DNA of 64,000 nt, taken from contig LGRX02035265.1 of the NCBI GenBank assembly GCA_001247695.2, positions 90,069-154,068 of the forward strand, in the 5' to 3' direction. Under the pieces are notes generated by a model. It saw only the letters and a list, made by a program, of their open reading frames with translations. It had not been told where the DNA came from and did no database searches. Both the position numbers and the translations under genes were made by a program. This DNA comes from Cymbomonas tetramitiformis. Taxonomy: Eukaryota; Chlorophyta; Pyramimonadophyceae; Pyramimonadales; Pyramimonadaceae. Each line of letters begins with the position of its first letter. Position 1 is the first letter of the stretch. Below, piece after piece: positions 18,629 to 27,783 of this stretch.

Positions 18629-19584
18629 TTACAATTTGCGTGTTGTTACAAGTAGAAGTTGAGCCAGAAGACCGTTGGAGATACCGTCGTAGGCCTCGTC
18701 CTTCAGTCGGCGTTGAAGATTAAGTAGTGCTGGGGCGTGGCCAGGTCGAGTGGCGGTGAGGACACGGGTCAGGGCGTCACGAAACCGCTTGAAGACAATG
18801 TCGCCGCCCGCGGTGAGAAAGTTCAATTGAAGTTCTCGTTGTTGTTGACGCTCGTGAATATCCGTGAGGGCGTAGTAGACAGTCTTCAACTGCTTCAGAA
18901 GTGGAGTGACGTCAGGGGTAGTGGAGCGGGTGTTGTAGGCGCTCGTGTTGTCGTCCATGATGTGCTTGATCTTGGTTGGAGGAAGTGGTTGGCCATCTCG
19001 ATGTTCCAATGGCGTTACTTCTGGAACAGTTTCCAATTCCTTGGTGGTGTCAAACATCTTGTCCGAAGTAATTACGACTGAAGATGGCGTCGAAGATGAA
19101 GTAGTTCTACTCGCCATAGTGCGAGCCAGTAAGGTGGCGTTGACGCACTCGTCTCGGATTTTGATTAAGTCGTTGATGATGGTCTCGTTGAGTTGGTTGA
19201 TGTCGTTGAGTTCCTCCTTCGTGACGTAATTCTCGTGGATCTCGTCGGATTGAGCAGATGAACGCCGAAATGCTGATCCAAGTGAGGCGACGGTGGTGGC
19301 GAGCTCAGCCACGTTGGCGGTGAGGGCATGGACATCTCGAAGAAGGGCGTTGATCGTGATGGAGACTTCTTCAATTGTTGGAGATGGCGAAAGAGGTTGA
19401 CGTGAAGTAAATAAACGTCGTTGAGCATGTTGATTACGCTCTTCGGTTGGTGGTTGGGATCCCGGAGTTGTAGTTGGCGTGAAAATGGTAGACCTTCCAG
19501 ACCGTTGGAGTTGGTGGAGGTGACGATGTTGCGCAAGTCGTTCTCGTAGGGTTGGAGATGTAGATTTTCTTCAAGTTTTGTCAA
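18629..19584 (-). pseudogene. Coiled-coil ORF of the copia leader region, frameshifted
   Basis: Two overlapping minus frames, 19584-19165 and 19312-18629, join near 19360 by a one-base shift. Together they would encode about 310 residues with a coiled coil (ITINALLRDVHALTANVAEL; KEELNDINQLNETIINDLIK) and a second helical part (LLKQLKTVYYALTDIHERQQ). No catalytic motif was seen. Its place between primer site and gag suggests the start of gag or an accessory ORF. The upstream start is unclear because the frame opens at TTG. Confidence 0.4.
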
Positions 19585-19647
19585 TTTTAAAAAAATTTGC
19601 CAGCGCTTCCGCGGTAAATGCTCGTAATGAAGCTAAAAACTAAGGCG

Positions 19648-19821
19648 TGCTGGAAATGACAGCCTGACTAGTTCGTACAGTCAGGTGTCATATCCAGTGT
19701 GTCATTCTCGGTGTACAGCTAGTGACCTAGACTCAGTATTTATGTCCTTCTATACGAGTCTAGTGATCCGTTTGTTCCGTCGGCTCTCGGGTCCCCACTG
19801 TCTGAGCTGCTGTTTCCAGCA
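19648..19821 (+). repeat. 5' LTR of the 2.0-kb element
   Basis: 174 bp, TGCTGGAAA...TTTCCAGCA, preceded by AGGCG. Confidence 0.92.
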
Positions 19822-19843
19822 GGTTATGGGACTCACTTCACGC
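19822..19843 (+). promoter_or_regulatory. Primer-binding site for half initiator tRNA-Met
   Basis: Immediately after the LTR, ggttatgggactcacttcac. Its complement ends CCCATAACC, the anticodon loop of eukaryotic initiator tRNA-Met, with a GCGTG..GTG.G stem-like lead. This matches the primer of Drosophila copia, which uses the 5' half of that tRNA. Confidence 0.7.
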
Positions 19844-20042
19844 TTGCGTGATTTGTTTCTAGCGTAGTATTTTATTTATTTTGGTCTATATCTTTCGTTT
19901 GAGTGTTCTCACGCCTTGTGAGACACTCTAGATCAGAATTACGCTAGAGCTTGGAACGCTCTTTGGCAGTGGGTTGTTACGACGAGGTGGTGCTCTACGA
20001 TTTTTCTTGAGTTGATTCCTTGTTTGATTTCCCTTGTTTCTT

Positions 20043-21005
20043 ATGGATTATCCTCAGATTTCTTCGAGCGATGAGCTTACAGCTCTTCTAGCTTCCATTG
20101 ATGGCAAGTTGGCAAACTTGGACTCTTTGAACCGCTCGCGCACTGTCAGCCTGATTCATTCTATGGCGCGCGCCCTTTCGCATTTCCAGAGCTCGAATTT
20201 TCCGGTGGCATTATCGGCGGCTTCTACGCCTGTTGTTCTTCAGATTGTCGTTTCAGAGGCTAGCACACACGTTGGTGGTGCTCAGGGCGCTGAGCCTGAA
20301 ACCGTGGAATCCGGGATTTCCGGTGTATCCTTTTGCGACAAGGGAGTTGGTGACTGCGTAGTTTATTCGAATTCGAGATCTGTTTCTTGTCAGGTCACAA
20401 CCACCAGACCCTCGCCTAGTATCCCTAGGGCGAGAGACGTTGTGCCACAGGCCCCTCCTGTGCGCACAGAAGTACATTACATTCATGCCCCTCCCTCAAC
20501 GCATTCTTATTTGCATTCTGGACAGCGCCAGCTTGAGGAGTATGAGAGTAGTGAGACCGAAGATGAATCGGAGTACCCTGTTGGGTATTTCGACGATTCT
20601 GACGACAGTTGTGAGGTAGAGGAGGAGCACTATGGCCACTTGGCCGCTCCGAATTTTTCGAGCGATCGACTGGAACAGGAATTCGAGTTGGGCACAGGTT
20701 CCCAACCACATTCTTATGGCGGAGTTTTGGAGCCCCCACTTGGGGAGGACTTTTTACCGCAACGCGAGTTTTCTGTGGGCACAGTTTCATTTCATGGGCC
20801 AGACAGAGAAGAATTTGAGAACGAAAATTTTCCGGAGGCGGCTTTCGCTGAAGGAGAAGAGCTCGATGATGGGTACACCGCAGAGGAGTGGGCTGCCTGG
20901 GACGCAGGGGCTTACGACTCTCACGAGTATGGTGGTGCGTCAGAGGAGTTCGCTGAGCATTTTGACGAGTATGTCGACGACGAGTACTATTCCGATGATT
21001 ACTGA
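20043..21005 (+). CDS. Orphan acidic protein of the 2.0-kb LTR element
   Basis: 320 codons, starting at the ATG at 20043 (MDYPQISSSDELTALLASID). A helical N-terminus of about 60 residues is followed by a serine/proline-rich middle and then a very acidic, tyrosine-rich C-terminal half (ESSETEDESEYPVGYFDDSD; DEYVDDEYYSDDY at the end). No zinc knuckle, protease, integrase or RT motif was found, and no known family was recognised. As the only ORF of an LTR element it may be a derived capsid-like or packaging protein. The intact 960-base frame in an element with few LTR differences argues for recent selection. Confidence 0.7.
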   Translation: MDYPQISSSDELTALLASIDGKLANLDSLNRSRTVSLIHSMARALSHFQSSNFPVALSAASTPVVLQIVVSEASTHVGGAQGAEPETVESGISGVSFCDKGVGDCVVYSNSRSVSCQVTTTRPSPSIPRARDVVPQAPPVRTEVHYIHAPPSTHSYLHSGQRQLEEYESSETEDESEYPVGYFDDSDDSCEVEEEHYGHLAAPNFSSDRLEQEFELGTGSQPHSYGGVLEPPLGEDFLPQREFSVGTVSFHGPDREEFENENFPEAAFAEGEELDDGYTAEEWAAWDAGAYDSHEYGGASEEFAEHFDEYVDDEYYSDDY

Positions 21006-21480
21006 TTTTTTTTCGTTGACCGGCGGGGCGTTACTTGGGAGCCAGCCACTAGCTGTAGTTGAGATCGAAGGTTCATTTTGGCATCTTATTTTGCTATCCT
21101 AGCCACTTGCGAGCAGCGTTTTTTTTTTTTTTATGGCACGTTATCCATGGGCGGAGATCCCTTTTCAGAGTGCAAGACAACAACGCTACATCGACCGGCA
21201 GGGTCTTCTTAATTTTAGCTGCCTAATCCAACATGCAGACCGGCGGTTTCTTGCGTGGTTACCCAGCCACTTGCGGGAAAAAGAATTTGTGATCGGAGAC
21301 GTATTATTATTTTTATCTCGTTGCTCACAGCTCATCCTAGCATGTACTTTATGCTTTAGCACTCAGCCACATCTTGAGACCTAGCTAGCCCCTAGAGTTG
21401 ACATCTTACATTTCTTTCGGTAAACTCTAGTAGCTAGGGTGGTGTGCTGTCACAAGCTGTGCACCTCAAATGAGGTGGTG

Positions 21481-21654
21481 TGCTGGAAATGACAGCCTGA
21501 CTAGTTCGTACAGTCAGGTGTCATATCCAGTGTGTCATTCTCGGTGTACTGCTAGTGACCTAGACTCAGTATTTATGTCCTTCTATACGAGTCTAGTGAT
21601 CCGTTTGTTCCGTCGGCTCTCGGGTCCCCACTGTCTGTTGAGCTGTTTCCAGCA
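21481..21654 (+). repeat. 3' LTR of the 2.0-kb element
   Basis: 174 bp, followed by AGGCG and preceded by the purine-rich aaatgaggtggtg. Confidence 0.92.
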
Positions 21655-21914
21655 AGGCGTCCCCCAAAATTTAGCAGAGCATGTGATAATTAACCAACGC
21701 GTTTTGACATCGAAGTTGAAAGAAAAGCCGAGAGGGCAATCGTAGTAGAATTCCCACTCATAAAAGGTTGGGGCAAGGTAAAATTCACGCCGGCCCGACC
21801 TGCGGAGAGTTAGTGCAACCGCAAAAGGCAATTTTCAAGCAATTTTGCTGACTACCCGTTCGAAACGCGTTTGACGGCTAATTTGAAATCCGGAGTGTCA
21901 TCAGAAATTGCAGT

Positions 21915-21938
21915 GGTGCGTCGTGGTAAAACATAACC
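21915..21938 (-). promoter_or_regulatory. Copia primer-binding site
   Basis: The minus strand after the 5' LTR reads GGTTATGTTTTACCACGACG. GGTTATG is complementary to the initiator tRNA-Met anticodon loop, and a GCGTCGTGG-like lead keeps part of the stem match. Confidence 0.5.
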
Positions 21939-22090
21939 TAATAGATAGTTTGAAACACATACAGGGTAGAATATTCTGTATATCAGTGTTTTAATACTAT
22001 CGCTGTACGCAAAAATATGAGGCTCAAACGGTGATAATATGTCTGTAAAAGATATAACATATGAGAGTAAGAGAGTCTAAGTAGCTTATG
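21939..22090 (-). repeat. Copia 5' LTR, inner part
   Basis: Matches 7044-7195; interrupted at ttatg by the 3.3-kb element. Confidence 0.92.
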
Positions 22091-22271
22091 TGTTGGATAT
22101 ACCCCTAGGACTCGGGATATATTCACTCAGTGAAGGTTTTCTCAGAATGTAATAAAGTTGATAAGTTAACCCGATATAACGGGCATAAACAGTTAGGGTT
22201 CGGGTTCGGGTGACAGTCATACACACTACTATAGGAAGAGTCACAAAGCAAGCGGTGTGACTGTTCCAGCA
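22091..22271 (-). repeat. 3' LTR of the gag-only element
   Basis: 181 bp; same sequence as 25206-25386. Confidence 0.93.
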
Positions 22272-22485
22272 CACCACCTAGTGTGGTGACTGGCTAGCCG
22301 AAAGTGAAACCTGTGAACAAACACCATCTACAACGGTGGAAATTGGGCTCTAAGGGAAGGCCTGTCCTTTCTGGCAGGGCGGTTCCCGGTCAAGAGTTGT
22401 AAACCTGAAACCGGTCCGTGATCGGACCCTTCTGCACATACAGCTACGGTCAATCTCACTGTGCAGGAGCGGCATGATTAACTTC

Positions 22486-24816
22486 CTAGCCACTAGTTGG
22501 CGGTGGCACTGCTGTGCCGGCCCGCAGCACAGTCATGGTGCCGTGAATTGAAGATGTCGATGCCGTGATTGAATCATTCGTAGAGCCAGAAAAGGAATCT
22601 GAAATTTGTCGATCGTCGTGCACAGTCGCATGGTCTCCAGAGCTCTCTTCCTCGTCATCGGACGAGTACGGCGGTGGCGGGTAAGGTGGTGACTGTGGAA
22701 CATAATCAGGGTCGGGATTATACAGCCACGGCGGCCGCGGGACATTGCGGAGAGTGTGGAACCCCTGTCGTAGCTCCCGATACCGCGTCTGCCGATGCGG
22801 CGGAATAGCAGCCGGCGCCGCAAAAGTGAATGCAGGCTCGTTGTCGGTCGTCTCAGCAACACCACCGACCTCCAGGCCGGTGTGGTCCGGTGCGCATGCC
22901 TCGCCAGGGGCGGTAGCTGTGAGTGGCGCCGCGGTGGCGCACACACAAAAGAGCGCACAAAGCATTACCGCAATCGCCGAAGAGCGGGCAAACCCCCAAG
23001 GCGGTGCACCGCATCCCGGACGAGATGCCGTAGGGCGCGGGACCGCATCCTCACCGTCAATAGAGTCACACCCAGCTGCAGAGTCGTCCACGTCGCCGTC
23101 GCAAGAGTCGGTCTCCGACTCGGCGTGCATGTACCGCATCGCGAAGTCCTTGCCCGCAGCCGTGATCGAGAGTCCCCCCATCCGCGCGATCCGGTCCGCA
23201 AAGCAGAGGTCGGGCTCGTGCGCGTGCATGGGGTCCACCGGCATCATGTCACCGGCGTCGGACGCCTCCGACTCGCCCGGGTAAACATGCTCGATTGCCG
23301 CCGGCGGTGGCGCCGGCGGTGCGTCCTCGCGGACATGCGTGCAAGCGGCAGCCGAGATCCCGCTCTCGACACCACCGACCGTGAAGCCGCCCATGTGGGT
23401 GGCAGGCTGGCAGTAGGGCAGGAATTCCTGCAACGCACCGTCTTCCCGCTCCGGCTCGATCCCGAAGGAACACGCCGAAACGCCGTCGAGCATCTCCGGC
23501 TTGCCCCCCGCCAGAAGGCAGAGCGCATCGAACCGCTCGCCGTCGTGCCCGTCCATGGCCGTCTGAAACTGCTCCGCCAGCAAGTCGTTCTCGATGTCAC
23601 CGAGGGAGAAGCTGTGGAAGCTTCCCCCAGCGCCGTGCTTGCCGCCGTTCGGGCAGTCGCGGTGCCAGTGGCGGGCCTCGTCCTTCTTGCACGTTGAATT
23701 TTGGCAGAATGGAATGAAGTCGCCGCTGCCTTTGTGGAAAGCAACGCGCTTCCTCACCTGCGACTGCGGCCAGTTTCCCCCCGTCGGGAGGTCACCTGCC
23801 GCAAAACGAACACCGGAGCCGCCTCCCCCGTTGCCGATCTTGTTCTTGTCCGCCCGCGGGGTAAAACCCCGCCCGTTGACCTTGTCCGTGAGGACCTTCA
23901 GCTGCCGCTTCACGTCGAGGATGATGGCCGTGAGGTCGGACAGCTGCGAGGTGTCGCCGTCAGTGGCCACGGCCGCCGCGGACAGGGCGAACGAGGCAGT
24001 GTGCGTACCGGCTGCCACGTGTCGGGCGTAGCACTCGAGGACCCATTGCTGAATGGTAAGAAGGTCCACGGCCGCTCGCTGCTGGTGGGTGAAGAGCCTC
24101 GACACCACCGGCGCGTAGAAAGCAGGGTCCAGCGCGGCGAGGAAGAGCTCCTTCACCTCGTCATCGTCGAGGGTGTTGCGCCTCTTGGCGGACCGTAAGG
24201 CCGCGTTGAAGTCCGTGATGGACTCGGACGGGTCGGTGTGGGCCTTAAAACGGACGCCAAGGAGGTCCGATGTCCCCTGGAAGGGTGCACCGGAGTCCAG
24301 CAGACGCCTTGCGAGCTCCAGCAGGGCCCGCTTGCCGTCCAGAGGGTGCAAGGTCGCAGATGCCTCGAGCCAGTCACCCGCTGGAGAGGCGGGAGACACG
24401 ATGAGCTCGAGAGTTGAGAAGAGGAGCTTGTTGGCCTCGGGTCGCACGGCCAACGTGGAGTCCTCCAAGTCGAACATAGGGGCAAACAGCGCGTCCTCGG
24501 CCTCGAATGCCTCCTGGAGAGCAGGCACCAGCTTGGAGAGGAGCACCTGAGCGTTCGACTCCGCACCCGTAAATCGGTCATGCTTGTCGGGAAAACATTT
24601 CCGGATGACGTGCTTCGCCACGCTCTCGTCGAAGCGCTCACGCGTGAGCGAGCGAACACCCGCCAAGAATACGGCTTGTGCGGAGTTCGCAGCTGGAGCA
24701 CCAGCGGGTGCCGGCGTAGCCGGCGTGACGGAATTACGTGCGGCAGCGGAGTCGAAAATTGTAGCTAGCGAGCGTCGGCGTGACGCCATACTTGAGGTCA
24801 ATCTAGTCGCAACCAT
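22486..24816 (-). CDS. Gag-like polyprotein of the 3.3-kb element
   Basis: 776 codons from the first ATG at 24816 (MVATRLTSSMASRRRS); the open frame extends to 25035 from a TTG. The helical capsid-like region (about residues 30-310) includes FKAHTDPSESITDFNAALRS, typical of copia/gypsy gag. A Cys/His cluster (FCQNSTCKKDEARHWHRDCP, about 375-395) stands in the place of a zinc knuckle. The C-terminal third is acidic and proline-rich. It contains a hydrophobic segment (AIAVMLCALFCVCATAAPL, about 610-630) that would cross a membrane, and ends in a proline/tyrosine-rich tail (PQSPPYPPPPYSSDDEEE). The PPPY sequence looks like a late-domain motif for WW-domain/ESCRT recruitment. A gag with its own membrane segment is unusual. 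The intact frame fits recent mobility. Confidence 0.75.
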   Translation of the reverse strand: MVATRLTSSMASRRRSLATIFDSAAARNSVTPATPAPAGAPAANSAQAVFLAGVRSLTRERFDESVAKHVIRKCFPDKHDRFTGAESNAQVLLSKLVPALQEAFEAEDALFAPMFDLEDSTLAVRPEANKLLFSTLELIVSPASPAGDWLEASATLHPLDGKRALLELARRLLDSGAPFQGTSDLLGVRFKAHTDPSESITDFNAALRSAKRRNTLDDDEVKELFLAALDPAFYAPVVSRLFTHQQRAAVDLLTIQQWVLECYARHVAAGTHTASFALSAAAVATDGDTSQLSDLTAIILDVKRQLKVLTDKVNGRGFTPRADKNKIGNGGGGSGVRFAAGDLPTGGNWPQSQVRKRVAFHKGSGDFIPFCQNSTCKKDEARHWHRDCPNGGKHGAGGSFHSFSLGDIENDLLAEQFQTAMDGHDGERFDALCLLAGGKPEMLDGVSACSFGIEPEREDGALQEFLPYCQPATHMGGFTVGGVESGISAAACTHVREDAPPAPPPAAIEHVYPGESEASDAGDMMPVDPMHAHEPDLCFADRIARMGGLSITAAGKDFAMRYMHAESETDSCDGDVDDSAAGCDSIDGEDAVPRPTASRPGCGAPPWGFARSSAIAVMLCALFCVCATAAPLTATAPGEACAPDHTGLEVGGVAETTDNEPAFTFAAPAAIPPHRQTRYRELRQGFHTLRNVPRPPWLYNPDPDYVPQSPPYPPPPYSSDDEEESSGDHATVHDDRQISDSFSGSTNDSITASTSSIHGTMTVLRAGTAVPPPTSG

Positions 24817-25205
24817 GATGTAGAAGACTATAGAGACGAAGTGAGGGCAAATGTGGCGAGGTGCGGAAGGAGCGGCGGCCAAAAGTCGTGAGGCGGTTGT
24901 CGAGGAAAAGAAGGAAAGCTGCGGCGCAAAAGATTCCCCAAACGTGCATGTGGATCTAACAACGCGGCCAAGGAACTCGGTGTCGGATCCGACCAAAATT
25001 CCAACGTCTACCAACGCGTAGTACGGGAAAATCAAGCAGCCACGAGCCCGAGCTCTCCGTAAGTCGAATCAACCAGCCACGTAACTAGGCCATACCGCTC
25101 CGCCGCGCCTCTAGTGGAGCCCCTCACTCCATCTCAAGCGTCGGTGTTTAGCCTGACATGGCCAAACTACGCAGTGTCTAAATAAAGAGTGAGTGGGGCC
25201 AAACC

Positions 25206-25386
25206 TGTTGGATATACCCCTAGGACTCGGGATATATTCACTCAGTGAAGGTTTTCTCAGAATGTAATAAAGTTGATAAGTTAACCCGATATAACGGGCA
25301 TAAACAGTTAGGGTTCGGGTTCGGGTGACAGTCATACACACTACTATAGGAAGAGTCACAAAGCAAGCGGTGTGACTGTTCCAGCA
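25206..25386 (-). repeat. 5' LTR of the gag-only element
   Basis: 181 bp, bounded by TTATG outside and ggtttggccccactc (minus strand) inside. Confidence 0.93.
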
Positions 25387-25391
25387 TTATG

Positions 25392-25595
25392 CTACGTGCG
25401 CTGTGTAAAGCTGTACGAGTACGGCTACGGTGATGCTCGAGTACTCTAACACGTGGCTCGCGGTCACTATCGCTGTGACTCGCGGTCTCTGTCGCTGTGA
25501 CGACTCGCGGTCTCGAGCCGAATAATGCAGTCATCTGTCACATGCATCGAGGAATGTCATACCGGGGGCGGTACTATATATCTAGTCCCCCGTGA
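25392..25595 (-). repeat. Copia 5' LTR, outer part
   Basis: Matches 7196-7392, ending cccccgtga before the CTGAA duplication. Confidence 0.92.
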
Positions 25596-25600
25596 CTGAA

Positions 25601-26535
25601 ATTTTATTGCGGCCTCAATCTTTTCGAGCCGCGTCGTTAGCTGCTCAAGCACCTCAACGACCAACGCTTTAAATTGCAATATCTCACTTATTCCAAAATT
25701 TTCATTTTCGTTTTTTTGGTTTAAGATGCTTCCAAAATGATGATGGGTGACCAGAATGTCGTTGATTCATCGCCGGGTGCCCCGTACGGCCGTGTGTCGC
25801 TTGAATTGTATAGGGTTTCCCTACGTATGCACCCGACTTACCCGTGATAGTACGAAACAGATAAAAACTTCGGAGTGTTTTGAGCAATAGTTTGTTAGAG
25901 CCCTTCAATCTTGCCCGCTAATTGTTTGCCATGTTCCTCATACGACCTAGACCTTGCCATAGCTGGGCATTTACAGAAGATGTGGTGCTCATTCGCCACC
26001 TCCCCATCCTGCACGTGTCATGACACCTCACGTCAGACCACACCAGAGACCTGACGTTGCTGACGACGACCATGACGTGATGGGCGACCAAGCACCAACC
26101 GAATGAGCATGAGTGGTTTGAGCGCGAGCGTCGCTTCACACGACAGCCGGACCGGGACGGGAGCGACAGCGACAGCGACAGCCGAGTGACATGCCATGAG
26201 ATGACATGACAGACGAGTGAGCAGCTGAGTACTCGACTGGGCACACGACAGCAGGCATACGATAGGCAATTCGAACTGGCAAGAGAGAAGATCTCTTGAT
26301 AAGTTAGGTGGTTCCTTTGAAACTTTTCTGTCAAAGGTGGAAAGTGCAAACAAACCTTTACCAGCAGCTCTGCGAGAGCTTACCAATGACGTTATAGGTA
26401 ACCGAATTTGATATACGTGTGCCAACGTTGAGGAAATCGGACGCGTTATTCAGGTGCCCGGCGATATTCTGAGTACGTGCTGTCTACACACTTTCCTCCT
26501 CGTGGCAGTAATAGAGACTGCGCAGGTCCTTCATA
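25601..26535. other. Intergenic; old repeat edge and SEC14-gene upstream region
   Basis: 25601-25700 is the other half of the locus hit by the copia element (minus-strand coiled-coil-like frame). The rest has short CATGA-rich and gcgacagcgaca runs near 26160-26220 and no supportable gene. The last 100 bases should hold the promoter and leader of the SEC14/GOLD gene; no TATA box was identified. Confidence 0.5.
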
Positions 26536-27783
26536 ATGACCGAACCTGACCTGTATCAGCAAGATCTGGTAACGGCTGAAGAGAGGCCACTCCTTGCCGA
26601 GTTGAGTAGGGAGCTGGAGTCCGATATCGCGCTCACCCCCGGGTTTCCTGAAGTTGTTGGGGAGTTAAATTTGTTACGTTTCTTACGCGGGAATGACAGA
26701 GATATAGTGAAGGCCGCAGCATTTTTTCGAAGCATGCTGGCGTGGCGAACAGAGTTTGACGTTGATAAGATACGTCAACGCGTCGTGCGCGAGAACTGGC
26801 ACGAGTATTTCGACCAGCGGCATCTTCCTCACGCAGAACGTGTGCTTGCTTACTACCCGGAACGATTCTTTCATGGAGCGGACAAACGCGGAAATCCGAT
26901 TATGATTTCTTCCGACGATTTCAATAATAATATATCTGGATTAATGGCAAACGTGACTCCCGAAGACTACATCGAGTACCGCATTGCACGTGCCGAGGCA
27001 CAGGCGCTACTTCTCCACGCCCTGTCAGAGAACCAGGGGCGGCTGGTCAAATTGGTGCACATCTGGGATCTCAAATGCATGACAATGGGATACTGGGGAA
27101 AGCTTACATCAGCGCCGTGCGAGGAGTATCGTGCGAAGCTCGATCAAAAGATGAAGCACTGCTACCCTGAATCTGTGTTTATGCTCATCGCAGTGAATAC
27201 GCCTTGGTTCCTCGAAGCACTTTGGAAGCCAGTATCGCTGTTGCTTCCAAAGCGTACGTTGGCAAAGATCTCGATTAATGGGCAGGACTACCTCGAGGCG
27301 TTACGAGAGGTGGTGGACACGAAGAATCTTCCCGTGTGCCTCGGAGGCCCCGAGGGCGCTGCCTCGCCGGCGGGATGGAATCCTGAGGTGATCCTGCCAG
27401 TTGTTGGACATTGTGAACTTCAGAGTAGACTAGAACTTCGAGCTGGAAAGCGCGAGCAGCTTGAATACGTGCTTAAAGCGGGCTCAACAATTTCGTGGAA
27501 GTTTCGGCCGACGGATAATGACGTTGGCTTCGAAGCAAAAATGGAGTCCCGGTCACAACCGGGTTTGGATGAGCCTCGAGAGCAGGAGCTGGTGGCGGTG
27601 TTGGCCTACCGCAAATACCAGTCAGATGCGGAGGCGAAGGGCAGCTTTATGGCAGAGGCTGCGTGCACCCTCAGGTTGGAATGGGATAACTCGTATTCGT
27701 ACTGGCGTGGTAAGACGGTGCAGTATGAAGTCCTCGTATCTCATTGCGAAGACGCTCAAAAGTTTGCAGCAGATGCCTCCTAA
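26536..27783 (+). CDS. SEC14-like (CRAL-TRIO) protein with GOLD domain
   Basis: A 415-residue intronless gene. Residues about 45-75 form the CRAL-TRIO N-terminal helices (LNLLRFLRGNDRDIVKAAAF). Residues about 95-285 are the lipid-binding CRAL-TRIO fold (YYPERFFHGADKRGNPIMIS; LIAVNTPWFLEALWKPVSLL, the family's mobile gate region; DTKNLPVCLGGPEG at the end). Residues about 300-408 are a GOLD beta-sandwich (LEYVLKAGSTISWKFRPTDN; CTLRLEWDNSYSYWRGKTVQYEV). This is the order of SEC14L/patellin proteins, which move or present phosphoinositides and other hydrophobic ligands at membranes; GOLD supports protein contacts in secretion. The start is the first ATG and the length fits the family. The exact ligand cannot be read from sequence. 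Confidence 0.93.
   Translation: MTEPDLYQQDLVTAEERPLLAELSRELESDIALTPGFPEVVGELNLLRFLRGNDRDIVKAAAFFRSMLAWRTEFDVDKIRQRVVRENWHEYFDQRHLPHAERVLAYYPERFFHGADKRGNPIMISSDDFNNNISGLMANVTPEDYIEYRIARAEAQALLLHALSENQGRLVKLVHIWDLKCMTMGYWGKLTSAPCEEYRAKLDQKMKHCYPESVFMLIAVNTPWFLEALWKPVSLLLPKRTLAKISINGQDYLEALREVVDTKNLPVCLGGPEGAASPAGWNPEVILPVVGHCELQSRLELRAGKREQLEYVLKAGSTISWKFRPTDNDVGFEAKMESRSQPGLDEPREQELVAVLAYRKYQSDAEAKGSFMAEAACTLRLEWDNSYSYWRGKTVQYEVLVSHCEDAQKFAADAS

Larger units (their letters stand above)
19648..21654 (+). mobile_element. Non-autonomous LTR element encoding an acidic orphan protein
   Basis: LTRs of 174 bp at 19648-19821 and 21481-21654 start TGCTGGAAA and end TTTCCAGCA, a perfect 9-bp terminal inverted repeat. 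They are flanked by the 5-bp duplication AGGCG (19643-19647, 21655-21659). The primer site GGTTATGGGACTCACTTCACG starts at 19822, and the polypurine tract AAATGAGGTGGTG ends at 21480. The interior has one ORF (20043-21005) and no pol, so it must be mobilised in trans. It lies inside the copia leader in the opposite orientation. The LTRs differ at only a few positions. Confidence 0.92.
22091..25386 (-). mobile_element. Gag-only LTR retrotransposon, recent insertion
   Basis: 181-bp LTRs at 22091-22271 and 25206-25386, identical by eye, start TGTTGGATA and end TTCCAGCA. The 5-bp duplication TTATG flanks them (22086-22090, 25387-25391), and removing the element restores the copia 5' LTR exactly. 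On the minus strand the sequence after the 5' LTR is GGTTTGGCCCCACTCACTC and the one before the 3' LTR is TAGGTGGTG. The single large ORF (22486-24816) is gag-like, and there is no protease, integrase or RT. The layout is that of TR-GAG elements described in plants. Confidence 0.93.
7044..25595 (-). mobile_element. Composite Ty1/copia LTR retrotransposon with nested insertions
   Basis: The two 349-bp LTRs lie at 7044-7392 (3' LTR) and 21939-22090 plus 25392-25595 (5' LTR, split by a younger element). They are nearly identical and flanked by the 5-bp duplication CTGAA (7039-7043, 25596-25600). Their ends are TCACGGGG...CTATTA on the minus strand, not the usual TG...CA. Next to the 5' LTR is a primer site, GGTTATG at 21938, and before the 3' LTR a purine-rich stretch, TGTGGTGGTG (7393-7402). 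Read on the minus strand, the order is 5' LTR, leader, coiled-coil ORF, CPN60 fragment, gag, transmembrane/low-complexity ORF, pol (protease, methyltransferase-like module, integrase, RT, RNase H), 3' LTR. In-frame stops and frame breaks make this copy defective. Confidence 0.85.

Noticed and set aside
22190..22215. Telomere-like ttagggttcgggttcggg in the LTR of the gag-only element
   Set aside because: Only three degenerate units, present identically in both LTRs, so it is part of the LTR and not a telomere remnant.
23701..24198. Plus-strand and other-frame ORFs inside the gag-only element
   Set aside because: Shadows of the 776-codon gag frame in GC-rich DNA.
25918..26425. Minus-strand ORFs upstream of the SEC14/GOLD gene
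   Set aside because: Low-complexity Ser/Leu-rich readings of CATGA and gcgaca repeats; no domain.
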